Counted from the first letter of the stretch, positions 1 to 10,833 are shown. The stretch is 64,000 bases of DNA from Branchipolynoe longqiensis (GCA_030323885.1 CM059198.1:60600917-60664916), one strand, 5' to 3'. Numbers and translations: made by a program. The notes: generated by a model not told the origin, from the letters alone.

Positions 1-80
1 AACATAGACGTCAGTTAGATTCCTATTAAATTGCTTATCAAGCGATCCCTGTGCTGGACGCGCCGAGGGTGAGAGTGAGT

Positions 81-88
81 GGGGGAGG

Positions 89-120
<32 letters not shown>

Positions 121-290
121 CAGAGAAAAATAGAGAGACAGAGAGAGAAAGAGTGGGACAGAGAGAGAAAGAGAGTTGGACAAAGAGAGTTGGACAGAGA
201 GAGAGACAGAGAGAGACAGAGAGAGTGGGACAGAAAGAGAGAGAGAGGGTGCATGTAGGAGACGGTGAGGTTGGGGAGAGAGTCAAAGAG
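81..290. repeat. GA-rich simple repeat
   Basis: Nearly pure purine tract of GAGA with interspersed GTTGGACA-like units, followed at 377-434 by a (GTGA)n run. The overlapping Ser/Leu-only reading frames are by-products of the repeat. No gene is visible in 1-2098. Confidence 0.9.
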
Positions 291-719
291 TGAGGGTGAG
301 AGTGTTGGCGCAGAGCGGAGGAATCGCGAGAGTGCAGAGCTGTGACAAAATGCTCTGCAGTATTGAATAAGTCGGTGAGTGTGCAAGTGAGTGAGTGAGT
401 GAGTGAGTGAGTGAGTGAGTGAGTGAGTGAGTGGGCGGGTGGGCGGGTGGGTAGGAGTGTGCTATTTAAGAATCAACCACTTCACTACCACCAGGGGGAA
501 GACAGGTTCGAGCTACGCTGGTTGCCACCAGGTGGCGTACTATTACCATCACTATTATTATTAATGTTACCATCACTATTATTATTACTATTATCATTAC
601 CATCATTACTTGTCAAACTGCTTGTGAACCCACAGGGGCGATCTGTGGGATATATATATAACCTGGTCCTGTGAATAGCCACCAGAGTCAGTAGCCACTA
701 CGCCTACTGTATGTACTAT

Positions 720-1200
720 GAGGGCGTAATCGATTAATCAACTCAGGTCACCCGAGCCACTTTTTGGCGCATGCGCATATCGTACAGACTCAGGTCGAAT
801 AATCTAATATGCTTCTCCACGCTCGGGGTGAAAAAAATGGTGGCTTAATCTAAAACTTTGTTTGTTTGTTTAATAACCGATATAACTACAGCAAAATAGG
901 ATTTAAAGTATTTTATGATTGCATAGTTTAGTTATATTTCCATTTCATTATTCTGTGTTATTACAAAAAAAAACCATGTAGGACTGGTACTGGTAGCTAT
1001 TATCCTACAGGACGGTACCAGCACAAATGTGACGTCATCCTTCCTAGCAAACCCGAGCCAAGAGGTGGGTTACTGGGGTCGGGTCGTTTTGCACACGGCA
1101 TGTGTTTTTGTCAACTCCACTCTCGGTGTTCGATTTGAAATTCTAGCAACTCGTGTGACCCGAATCGCCCGGGTCGTTTTAACCGATTATGCCCCAGGTG
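720..1200. mobile_element. Remnant of the GTGTGGCGGTTT-type MITE
   Basis: The stretch at 730-760 and 1021-1190 is related, in the opposite orientation, to the interior of the complete inverted-repeat element at 35571-35937. Shared pieces include CAAATGTGACGTCATC and the CTAGCAACTCG(T/G)GTGACCC region. Clean termini are not visible here, so I treat it as a decayed copy. Confidence 0.55.
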
Positions 1201-1784
1201 ATTTTAACTTGGGGTGGGTGAAGTAGGGGTGGGGTGGAAGGCGGAGGGGGGGGGGGGGTGAGAGGTGTGTGTGGCGGGAGGTGAAGGTGACTGAGCAGTT
1301 TTAGGTTGAGACTCGAACAACACTGGTGTGTGAGACATATACCCACAAACAGGGCATCGATGCAGTGAAGGTTTCAACCAGAGCATACACAGGTAAATGG
1401 GTATTTAGAGATATAGATATATGTATGTTTGTATGTATGCACAACATTTACACACCGACGACAGACGCGTTCACATATATTTTTATACTCACAGGTTAAT
1501 TAATAATAATTATAACAATTATAGTCTGATATAATGTGCACCATGTGAAATCGAAGGCTAATGATTATTTTTGTTTCTATTTTTGTCTTGTTTAAATGTG
1601 TGCATCTCTTATTGTTATTATTAATGAACAGTTAACATTGCGAAGAAGGGCAGAAGCTTCATTTTTGGTGGAATGTGAAGGTTATCATGATCATTAGCAT
1701 CATCATTATTACAATCATCATCACCACCACCAGTATTGTGTATGGTATACTCGCTAAAAGAGTAGTGGCACCAAGTACTAAGTA

Positions 1785-1785
<1 letters not shown>

Positions 1786-1834
<49 letters not shown>

Positions 1835-1880
1835 CTGGGGGCGGGGTGGGGGTGGTGGGGGCGGAGGGGGAGGGTAAAAG
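1786..1880. repeat. (AT)n microsatellite plus G-rich tract
   Basis: About 45 bp of alternating AT followed by a G-rich tract. It lies in the 3' flank of the RIM terminal exon. Confidence 0.9.
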
Positions 1881-2098
1881 GTGAGTCGGGTGAGGTGAGG
1901 GATAAACAGGATGCCCATTCCCTTCCCATCCCCTATTTTCGCCCACCTCTACCGGTACCTCCCCCAAAGCTCTCTGCCAGTTCTCCAGGTTGCCTTGTTT
2001 CCCAGTCTGCCTGCCTGCCTGCCTTGCCTTGCCTACTTGCCTGCCTGCCTGCTCCACGCACGCACGCACGCATGCACGCTTGCCCACTCCTTCGTGGT

Positions 2099-2104
2099 TT
2101 TATT
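2099..2104 (-). promoter_or_regulatory. RIM: Poly(A) signal AATAAA for the RIM distal terminal exon
   Basis: AATAAA on the minus strand, about 70 nt downstream of the stop codon at 2175-2177. Its presence supports the long 2175-3843 exon being a genuine 3'-terminal exon. Cleavage position is not determinable by eye. Confidence 0.6.
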
Positions 2105-2174
2105 AATATGATTAATATAATACATTTTCCTTCTTTCAAATTTGACAGATTCCATCCATTCATCTATTCATCAT

Positions 2175-2850
2175 CTATTTAAAGATGGCCGACTTGAAGG
2201 AGCTGAGGAGGCCTGTAGCTGCCGCCTGCACATGCGCAATGGGCTGGTCATCGCGCTTGGAGGCTCCTCCTCCATGGGCGGCGGCGGCGGCGGGCGATAC
2301 AGCCGCAGAGCTGATGGTCGACTGCAGCTGCGTCATAGCCGAGCTGGCCAGGAGGGCCGAGCCCGAGGGTGCAGGGGCCTCGGCGATTTCGGCGATGGCC
2401 TGCTTGCCGGCCTTCTGGTGCTCGATCGAGGTGCGCACCACGTCGTCGTAGTGTGTCGACTGTGGCGCATCCTCCGCCTGGCTGGCGTGGAACGAGCGGA
2501 TCGCCTTATTGTACTGCTGTTGAACGTCGGCACTGATCGTCAGGCCGTACTGCTGGGCCAGCTTGTTCGCCAGACGCGAGTGTTTGGTCTGCGAGATGAG
2601 CACCTGCTGCTCCTCCGTTACCCCATCACCGCCCGCGCCCGGTACCGACTGGCCGGGACCGAGGCCGGCGCCGGTACCGGCGGTTCCTGATGCTGCGTGT
2701 TGTTGTTGATGTTGTTGTGAGTGTTGTGTGTGTTGTTGTGAGTGCTGCTGCTGCTGCTGTAAGTGCTGTTGTGAGTGCTGTTGCTGTTGTTGTGAATGGT
2801 GTGCCTGCTGTTGTTGCTGTGCTTGTGGCGCCACCTGGTGCTGCGCCTCA

Positions 2851-2887
<37 letters not shown>

Positions 2888-3843
2888 AACCAGTCGAACT
2901 GGAAGTGTGATGGCCATGGTGCGCCTGGTTCCGGGCGGTGCCGGGTACCACCGCTCCGGCCGAGTGGTGTCGGTGCTCATACCCCCGGCCGCGCTCACCC
3001 TCGGACCCTCCTACTCCACCTCCTCCTCCGCGTTCGCGCTCGTACTCGCGCCCTCGCGAGAACTCGCGCTCCTTCTCGTAGCCCTGCTGCTGGTACCCGT
3101 CATAGCCGCGATCGTTGTAGCCGCGCTGGTCGTCGTGTTCGTGCGACCATGATCGCTGGTACCGGTCGCGCCGCCTGTCGTACGCGCGCTCCACGTCGTA
3201 GGCGCGGTCATGGGAGCGTGACCGGCGCTCGTACCCTTCACCCCGGTATTGACCCCGCGACCCCCGCTCCGCCCCGGCCTCCCGCGCCTCCCCGTAACCC
3301 TGCCCCCTATAGCCGGCGGGGCTGCCTCGCTCGGCGGCCGCCTCCTCCTCATACCTGTACCGGGGATCGCCGTGCCCGCCCCCGTCATAACCCCGGGGGT
3401 AGCCGGCCTCGGGCGTGTACGCCCGGCCCCGACTATCGTAGCCCTCGTCCCCGTGAGCGCCGTACGGCCCGCCCCTGCTCCCATAGCCCCGCGGGTCGCA
3501 CCCGGCCCCGGCCCCGGTCTCATAGTGCTGCTCCTGCAGTGACGGGTCATAGTTATCGTAGTAGGCGTCTTGTTGGTCCTCACCTGATGCAGACAGCTGC
3601 GACGTACTGTTACTTCTGCGGGACAGTCCCACCAGGGCTGCCACCTTGTATCCCAGACTCGGCCGCCGCTTGCGCCCCTCCGCCAGGCTCGAGGTGACCG
3701 CGGAGTCAGACATGCTGCCGTCGTTCTTCTCGTACCCGGCCACGTCGCTGTTGCTGAGGCTCCTGTTTAGTGGTTTCTTGGCGCGCCCACTACCTGACGC
3801 CGCCGGACCGCCGGCTCGACTCTCCATTTTTGAGGCAAATTCA
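2175..3843 (-). CDS. RIM: RIM terminal exon: conserved SQLS segment, then a long disordered tail
   Basis: Acceptor AG at 3845-3844; the first base (T) completes a Ser codon with AG from the 6492-6624 exon. The ATG at 3827 is internal, not a start. The first ~86 codons hold a segment I recognise from the RIM family just before C2B: KNDGSMSDSAV, then KRRPSLGYKVAALVGLSRR, then STSQLS. A donor-like CAG|GTGAGG at 3584/3583 could end the exon here in a C2B-encoding isoform. Without splicing, the frame stays open for about 470 more codons: an Arg/Tyr/Gly/Glu-rich region with many RGY and YDR motifs, a run of nine Ala, a long Gln/His/Ser region, then a more ordered-looking end (LISQTKHSRLANKLAQQYGL ... 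LLSSFKSAIFK, stop 2175). Exon GC is far above flanking DNA. RIM organises Rab3, Munc13 and Ca2+ channels at presynaptic release sites. Coding status of the tail is inferred from its length, composition and AATAAA. Confidence 0.85.
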
Positions 3844-3849
3844 CTGCGA

Positions 3850-5190
3850 TGGGTAAAAATAGGTGGGTGGGTGGGTGGGTGGGGATGGAGAGATGGAGAG
3901 ATGGAGAGAGAGGGGGAGAGGGAGAGAGGGGGAGGGGGAGGAGAGGGGGAGAGAGTGGGGAGGGGGAGAGGAGGGGGAGAGAGTGGGGAGGGGGAGAGAG
4001 GGGGAGAGGGAGGGAGGAGAGGAGGGAGGGAGGAGGAAGAGAGGGAGGGAGGAAGAGAGGGAGGAGGAAGAGAGGGAGGGAGGAAGAGAGGGAGGGAGGA
4101 AGAGAGGGAAGGGAGAGGGGAGAGGGAGGGAGAAAGGAGAGATGGAGAGGGAGAGAGGGGCGAGAGTGGGAGAAAGGGAGAGAGGGGGGTGGAGGGAGGA
4201 GCGGGAGAGGAGAGGGAGAGTTAAGGAAGGAGAGAAGGATAGGGGAGGAGGGAATGAGAGGGAAGGAGGGAGAGAGGGAGGGTGGAGGGAGCGGGTAGGG
4301 GGAGGGGGGAGAGGGAGGGGGAGAGGGAGATGGAGGGACGAGAGGGGAGAGGAAGGGAAGGGGGAGAGAGAGGGGGAGAGGGGCAGGAAGGGGGAGAGGG
4401 GGGGGGGGGCAGGGAGGGGAAAAGAAAGCAGGAGGGGAGTGAAAGGGAGAGAAGAAAAAAGAAATGATAGAGAGAGAGATAGAAAAAATAATATAGAGAG
4501 AAAAAGAGAGGCAGGCGGGAGTGAAAAGGACAGAAAAATAAAAGAATAAATAATATATCGAGAGAGAGGGAGAGTTAGGGAAGGAGAGAAGGATAGGCGA
4601 GGAGGGGAGGAGAGGGAAGGGTGGAGGGAGGGAGGGTGGAGGGAGGTGGTAGGGGTAGGGGGGAGAGGGAGGGGCGAGGGAGGGGGGAGGGGAGGGGGAG
4701 AGGGAGGGAAGGGAGGGGAGGGGAAGGGAGAGAGAGAGAGGGAGGAAGGGGGACAGGCAGGGAGGGGAAAAGAAAGCAGAAGGGGAGTGAAAGGGAGAGA
4801 AGAAAAAAAGAAATGAGAGAGAGAGAAGAAATAATATATAGAGAAAAAGAGAGGCAGGCGGGAGTGAAAAGGACAGAAAAATAAAAGAATAAATAATATA
4901 TAGAGAAAGAGAGGGAGGAAGGGAGTGAAAAGGAAAGAGGAAAAATAAAAGAAGAAATAATATATACAGAAATAATATATAGAGGGAAGAGGGGAATGAA
5001 AGGGAAAGAAAACAAAGGAAGAAATAATGTAAAGAGAAAGAGAGAGAGGAGGAGAATGAAAGGGAAAGAAGGACAAATATAGAGAGAGAAAGAGGGAAGA
5101 GGGGAGTGAAAGGGAAAGAAGAAAACAAGAAGAAATAAAATATAGAGAGGAGAGGGAGGAGGGAAGTGAAGGAGAGAAGGGAAAAAAGGA
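3850..5190. repeat. 1.3-kb polypurine (GA/GGA) block with ~345-bp internal duplication
   Basis: Almost all purine on the plus strand, starting immediately upstream of the RIM terminal-exon acceptor. Two long similar segments (4417-4559 and 4763-4901), each preceded by a GAGAGTTA-GGAAGGAGAGAAGGAT motif (4218, 4570), show a period of about 345 bp. The 450-aa Pro/Ser/Phe frames across it are repeat artefacts. On the RIM sense strand it is polypyrimidine, so it extends the natural polypyrimidine tract of the acceptor. Confidence 0.9.
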
Positions 5191-5639
5191 GAAGAAATAA
5201 TCAATCACATGTTTATTGATTAATTTCAGATGTGTTGTTTTTATCAATTTATTATTGTTGTTATTGCCATTGTTAAGATTATTGCTAATATCATTAGTTA
5301 AAAGAAAAATTAGTTTTACATTTGTTGTTGAGCATAGAGGATTTTAATTGAGAATAATATTGGGATTAATTGGGTTTAAAAAGAATTCAATTGCTCCTTG
5401 TTCTATACTCGTACAAGGTTCTTACCAATACCAATACAATTCTCGGGTAAATCGAGGACTCTTCCATGATATAATGTAATTATTAAGGACATCCTATACA
5501 CTCAAATGATTTCGATTGCAAATGTGAGGCTCTATGGATAGTCGTAAATATATCACAAACACTAAGGAGTGCTTTGAAAAAAAAAAAATCAAGATATAAA
5601 GATTCAAGGATTCTTTTACAAAACATTTCCAGATCTGGA

Positions 5640-5828
5640 TTAAGCAAAGGAAATTTCAATTGTGGACAATCGGTCTTCCTCATTCCATTGCTCCTTACCC
5701 TATCCTAGTATAGCTAAATGGAAGGCTTGATTGCGATGAGTGTACATTTAAAGTCATTAGTTTGATTCAGTCAGGGGTTTGAAGCCCACCATCTGACACA
5801 ACTCATTCGGTCATCCCACCTGGTCAGA
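5640..5828 (-). mobile_element. SINE-1 copy with tail B (partial)
   Basis: Resembles the tRNA-derived SINE-1 head (CATTCGGTCATCCCACCTGGTC at the right end, diverged) joined to the alternative tail ending in CAATCGGTCTTCCTCATTCC. The same tail is seen at 15285-15425, 56245-56455 and, on the plus strand, 31658-31880. Degenerate. Confidence 0.7.
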
Positions 5829-6117
5829 AAATTGTCATTATAAACTTTTGAAAATACCAACAGGTTTTTCTTTTTCAATTATAAATTGAAGATTAAAAAT
5901 GATACAGGTACTTATAGTTTCAATATATTAAACGAATTAGTTTCTAAGTTTGCATAGATCTATCCAAGCAATATTCCGAAATAAAAGTAACTGAATTGAA
6001 ATGAAAAACCAAAAAACCTTGCATCATCAGAAACAACATTCCCATCTTTATAGCAAATAGACGATTCCCACGTGAGAACCCAACCAGCGCTCTCAACGAT
6101 TCAACCATCCCCATCTG

Positions 6118-6450
6118 GTTGGTTTCTGAAGTTTTACGTCCTGGCAACATCTAAGGTCATATCAGGACGGGTACTGGCTTTTGACAGTGCACACTCATGG
6201 CAACTTTATAGTGCTGCCCCACTAGGAAATTAGGCTGTCAGCACCATGACCTGATATCCCACTCAGTCACATTATCCTGACAATGAGCTAACCAGTCCTT
6301 GCCCTATCCTATTAATGCAGAAAGCCAGGCTAGGAAGCGACAAGTATCAATTATATAAGTCATTGTTTTGACTCGATTCGGAACCAAACTCTCGATCTCC
6401 CTCACGCGAGCCCCCGGTTCTCAACAATTCGGCCACCGCGCCTGGTCATC
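6118..6450 (-). mobile_element. SINE-1 (tRNA-derived), near full length
   Basis: Read on the minus strand: tRNA-like head (GGCCGAAT..., A-box-like; diverged B-box), body with GATAATGTGACTGAGTGGG, and 3' tail CCTGATATGACCTTAGATG. It lies about 40 bp from the RIM exon at 6492-6624, just inside the downstream intron. A second fragment of a SINE head abuts it at about 6070-6117. Confidence 0.85.
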
Positions 6451-6491
6451 TAAATGAAAAGCTAACTCATAAAACACAAAGTGCGCCTTAC

Positions 6492-6624
6492 CTAAGTTTT
6501 CGTCGTGGTTTCTCAGACTGTGTAGAACGAACACTGATAGTACTAATTTTAGAAACTTCAGACATGTCGCTTGTCTCTGACGCATCGCTGTGAACAGCAT
6601 CATCAGACACCTCTGGGCTGAACT
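6492..6624 (-). CDS. RIM: RIM Ser/Asp-rich linker exon
   Basis: Acceptor TTTTCAG at 6625-6627, donor CTTAG|GTAAGG at 6492/6491; 133 nt. The two leading bases (AG) complete a codon with the single G left by the 14496-14714 exon, and the two trailing bases (AG) join the T at 3843. It encodes 43 residues beginning FSPEVSDDAVHSDASETSDM and ending EKPRRKL. It corresponds to the Ser/Asp stretch (SSDSDVSDVSAIS ... SEQSERPRGR) of vertebrate RIMs, located between the ERARxMKMK motif and the SxxSQLS motif. The frame carries no start codon of its own. The role of this linker is not established; it is likely disordered and phosphorylatable (inference). Confidence 0.85.
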
Positions 6625-7193
6625 CTGAAAACAGAAGACAGCAAGAGGATGAAAACAATGCCAGGCCTTCAGCTCTCTATCCCTGGGTGTGTGGAGGTGT
6701 GTGTAACACATTCAAAAACCCACATGTACACAAATCACTTTAAACATATTGACAAGCAATTTCTTTTGGAACATTTGTCTTATTCATCAGAATATTTCAG
6801 TCATCAGTGCTTCAGCCATAATTAGGAACATTTATTTGCGCATTTAACAAATAATACATTTTATAAATGGAATGGTGGGTGAGAATAGGATGGAGACTGT
6901 AAGGGAGTAGGCAGTGTTGGTGATATTGCATTGTATGTTTTATTTTCATCATATGACTTAGACTGCTGTATTTAATTGTTCGTCTTACAGGCTCTGGACT
7001 GGTGGCAAAGTAGAGGGCGTAACCCGCATGGTAGATTAGTTAAAACAGGTGCATGGGTCAGCGTTAAATTAAGTTTCACACTCGGGTGACAGGCGGTGGG
7101 TGTGTACGGAGGAAAGCAAAACAGTTGACAGTGGACTATTCATGGTTGAGTGGGTTAGCAGTGGGTGGGTTGCTAGAAGTGGTTGGGTCGCAG

Positions 7194-7960
7194 AGGAATA
7201 GAGAGAGAGAGAGAGAGAGGGTCCTGAATAGAGAGAGAGGGTCCTGAATAGAGAAAGGGTCCTGAATAGGGAGGGGTCATAGAGATAGGGTCCTGAATAG
7301 AGAGAGAGGGTCCTGAATAGAGTGAGCGGGTCCTGAATAGAGATTTGTTTGTTGTTGTATGTCCTCGCAACATCTAAGATCATATCAATATGGGTACCGA
7401 CTTATGACAGTGAGCACTCATGGCGACTTTATGGTGCTGCCCCACTGTGACACCATGCCGCCAGCGCCATGACCTGATATCCCACTCACTCACATTATCC
7501 TGACACTGATCCAAACAGTCATTGCCCTATCCTCCTGAATAGAGAGGGTCCTGAATAGAAAGAGGGTCCTGAATAGAGAGAGGGTCCTGAATAGTGAGAG
7601 GGTCGTGAATAGAGATAGCTGGTCCTGAATAGAGAGAGGGTCCTGAATAGAGAGAAAGGGGGTCCTAAATAGAGAGGGGGTCCTGAATAGAGAGATGGGG
7701 TCCTGAATAGAGAGAGGGGTCCTGAATAGAGAGAGGGGGTCCTGAATAGAGAGAGGGGTCCTGAATAGAGAGAGAGGGGGTCCTGAATAGAGAGAGGGGG
7801 TCCTGAATAGAGAGAGGGGTCCTGAATAGAGAGAGGGGTTCCTGAATAGAGAGAGGGGGTCCTGAATAGAGAGAGAGAGGGAGTACTGAATAGAGAGGGA
7901 CTCCTGAATAGAGAAATAGAGAGGAAGAGAGGGAGAAAGAGAGAGAGAGGCGGGTCCTGA
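7194..7960. repeat. Tandem array of ~18-20 bp GGTCCTGAATAGAGAGA units, split by a SINE-1
   Basis: About 30 imperfect units in two blocks (7194-7342 and 7536-7960). The interruption at 7343-7535 is a truncated SINE-1 in minus orientation (ATGTCCTCGCAACATCTAAG ... CATTGCCCTATCC). The repeat resumes in register directly after it, so the SINE inserted into an existing array. Confidence 0.9.
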
Positions 7961-8009
7961 TGTTGTTGGGATGAAGTAGAGACAAGCTAGCTGGAGCGGG
8001 AGTTTGGGG

Positions 8010-8068
8010 GGTTGGTTGATTGTTGGGGTTTTACGCCCTGGCAATATCTAAGGTTATATCAGGACGGG
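8010..8068 (-). mobile_element. SINE-1 3'-tail fragment
   Basis: Only the terminal ~55 bp of SINE-1 (GTTTTACGCCCTGGCAATAT ... TATATCAGGACGGG). Similar orphan tails occur at 8581-8633 and 10017-10068. Typical of heavily 5'-truncated copies. Confidence 0.75.
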
Positions 8069-8580
8069 GAGGGGGGTGGAGAGAACCAGTGCAGTGTATA
8101 GATGGGATTTCTTTATTCAGCATCCTAAATGGTTTGTTTAATATCTAACATGATCATATAGAGAGGCAATATCAATACAATTATGCATATTTTGGCGAGG
8201 TAGGTAAGTTACATTTGAAAAAAAAACAGAGAGAGGGAGAGAGAAGGAATATTCATTACGTTTAATTACTACAATTTGTTGCTAAATTTTCACAGAAGCA
8301 CATTGCCTGCAATGCATTTTTAGCAAGGCATTATTAGCGAATTATCTACAGGCACTGTCAAAGCACACTGAGGGGAATGGAAGGCTTCTAACGAGTAGAC
8401 ATACATTTATAGTGTATATATTCAGACAACATTGTAGTTGCGCACACATAGTTATTGGTGTCTCACGTCCTAATCACACTAAACACGATAGATGTGTATA
8501 TATATATATAATAATGGGTAATAAATAAACTCATTCTACACCCACAATCCGTTTATGCAGTCAACTACTGGTAATATAGG

Positions 8581-8633
8581 TTGGTTGTTGGAGTTCTACG
8601 CCTTGGCAACATCTAAGGTCATATCAGAACGGA
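8581..8633 (-). mobile_element. SINE-1 3'-tail fragment
   Basis: Orphan tail of the same family (GTTGGAGTTCTACGCC ... GGTCATATCAGAACGG), with no tRNA head. Confidence 0.7.
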
Positions 8634-8789
8634 GGTAATACAGCATGTGAAACGGTCCCACCCACCGCATACTCCACATGAATATATAGCGGTATTATAT
8701 TTTTGGTAAAAAAAAGATTTAAAAAAGAAAAAAAAACCCTCAAAAATGTTCACAACATTCTCTATGATGACATCCAGTACAATGCACAG

Positions 8790-9712
8790 CAACTTTCCAG
8801 GGCGTTCTAAAACTGATATAAGACTTAGGCGGTCTGATAAAACTAATATTGGACTGCCCAGTCTTACAAAACTAATATTAGACTTAGTCGATCTGATAAA
8901 AGTGATATCAAACTTAACCGGTCTCATAAAACTAATATAAGACTTACTCGATTTGATCAAACTGATATAAGACGTACCCGGTGTGGCGGTTTCAGCTCAC
9001 TGTCAGTTTCAGCCGTGCGCACAGACTCAAACTCAAGGCATTGTCAATGGTCGTGAGTCACTAACCTTATAAATTTAATATAATGTTTTTGGTAAAGATG
9101 TTTTCTATATGTGTACCAAGCGATTTGTTTCTAGGTGGTGTGGTTTTAGAGATATTTCACTTTTCCTGGATTTCAGATTGCTCACCACCATTGACAATGC
9201 CTTGAGTTTGACGGTACGCACAGTGCAAAACATTAGCTTTATTCAAAATTAATAGAAATCAAGAACCCTAACCTTATAAATGTAAAATAATCTTTTTGGT
9301 AAAGATGTTTTCTATATGTGTACCAAGCGATTTGTTAATAGGTGCTGTGGTTTTAGAGATATTTCACTTTTTCTGTATTTTCTGTATGAAGATTGCTCAC
9401 GACCATTGACAATGCCTTGAGTTTGAGTCTATGCGCACGGCTGAAACTGGCGCACGGCTGAAACCGCCACCCCTGTCTGACAAGACTGATGTAAGACTTA
9501 CCCGGTACGATAAAACTAATAAAAGACTTACCCTATCTGATAAAACCGATATAACATTTATAAGACTTACCAGGTCTGATAAAACTAATTAATACAAGAC
9601 TTACCCGATCTGATAAAACCGATATAAGACTTACCCGGTCTGATAAACCTAATATAAAACTTACCCGGTCTTATAACAGTGATATTAAACTTACGCTGTC
9701 TGATAACACTGA
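8790..9712. repeat. ~30-bp tandem repeat (GATAAAACTAATATAAGACTTACCCGGTCT), split by a MITE
   Basis: Six or so units occupy 8800-8982 and about eight occupy 9475-9712. The block between them is an inverted-repeat element (8983-9470). The unit contains GACTTACC, the complement of a splice-donor-like GGTAAGTC, in the RIM sense orientation. Confidence 0.85.
8983..9470. mobile_element. MITE-like element with ~70-bp terminal inverted repeats (GTGGCGGTTTCAGC)
   Basis: Left end GTGGCGGTTTCAGC, right end GCTGAAACCGCCAC. The inverted homology extends through the ACTCAAACTCAAGGCATTGT segment. The interior has two diverged direct copies of about 105 bp (9059-9165 and 9265-9375) containing GATGTTTTCTATATGTGTAC. 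A longer relative lies at 59602-60191 and a partial one begins at 63903. No coding capacity. Confidence 0.85.
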
Positions 9713-10016
9713 CTATCGGACTGACCAACCAGTCCAATAGCCGTTTCCGGCGATCGTTACTTGGGCTATATTTTGCTATTTGCTAAAGATTACATTTAAA
9801 TTTCAGTTTATAGTAATTAAAATGGCTAGGCTTTGAACAGCTAAAGTCATTAAATAAACGCTTTATTGCTTTAAATGAGGGTTGGAACCTTCTGGTCTGT
9901 GGAATGTGCACTGATCACAATGCCGCCTCAGTCAAAACACATTCCAGAGGTTCCCCGGTTTCATATCCCATAACAGATATAATATATATTATATATATTT
10001 AAAAAAAACTAATTTG

Positions 10017-10068
10017 TAGGTTGGTTGCCGGAGTTTTACGTCCTAGCAACATCTAAGGTCATATCAGA
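10017..10068 (-). mobile_element. SINE-1 3'-tail fragment
   Basis: Orphan tail (GTTGCCGGAGTTTTACGTCC ... GGTCATATCAGAAC). The flanking 9713-10501 holds no recognisable gene. Confidence 0.7.
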
Positions 10069-10501
10069 ACTAATTAAATAAATAACTGCATAATACATAA
10101 TCTCTATCAGCGGACAACATTCATACTGGAGTTTGTAGCACATTTAAAGAAAAAAAAAGAGACAACGGCAGATTTTAGGCCTCATATGGAAGGATACATA
10201 GGGTATTTAGACGCGCGTCCAGCCTTACCGTAGATTCAAATTCGGGGGGGTGGGGGGTAAAAACTGTAACACTTTCAATATAAACACATCCCTTAGACAT
10301 CTTCAGGCTTAAGAGTGTTCCGGTTTGGTGGCATAACTATAACATTGTAACAGTTTGAGTGACGACAAATATCACAAAAGAAAAGAAACCGAAATCTCTT
10401 TATTTATTTTACGTTCCTCTTCATTTTTGTCTTGACTCGGGGAGTCTACATCATATACACAGCCTCGTTTTCACATTCTTTCAAAGTTCAACTAAAGTAA
10501 A

Positions 10502-10833
10502 GCTTGTTTTATTTAACGCCACCTCTAGAGCACAATGATTTCTATCATCGGCTATTGGATGTCAAACATATGGTCATCCTGAAATATTTCTTTGGAGGAA
10601 ACCCGCTGCCACCACATAGGCTACTCTTTCCGATAAGCAGCAAGGGGTCTTTTATATGCACTTTCCCCACATACAGGACAGCACATACCACAGCGTTTGA
10701 TAAACCAGTTGTGGACCACTGGTTGAAACGGAAAATAGCCTAAACTGCAAATGTGTCCACTGAGCAGGATCGACCGGATGACTAACAGCTTCATAGGTGG
10801 ACACTCTACCACCTGAGCTACGTCCCGCTCCCA
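10502..10833 (-). mobile_element. SINE-2 (tRNA-derived)
   Basis: On the minus strand it opens GGGAGCGGGACGTAGCTCAG, close to a tRNA 5' end with an A-box-like TAGCTCAGGTGGTAGAGTG and a B-box-like GGTCGATCC. A ~250-bp body follows, ending ...GGCGTTAAATAAAACAAGC. Copies with the same limits and orientation lie at 31085-31413 and 38647-38977. The Cys-rich frames in it are SINE artefacts. The following 10840-11640 is AT-rich with nothing recognisable. Confidence 0.85.

Noticed and set aside
2690..3697. 335-aa plus-strand frame opposite the RIM terminal exon
   Set aside because: GC-rich shadow of the minus-strand RIM exon; Arg/Pro/Ala composition, no motifs.
3809..3827. RIM start codon at the ATG at 3827
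   Set aside because: The frame is open upstream to an acceptor at 3844, and the residues before the Met (SEFASKM) match the family's SSFTPKM; the Met is internal.
3767..5247. Two 450-470 aa minus-strand Pro/Ser/Phe/Leu frames
   Set aside because: They cover the GA polypurine block; composition is only what CT repeats encode, all frames are open together, and no domain or splice support.
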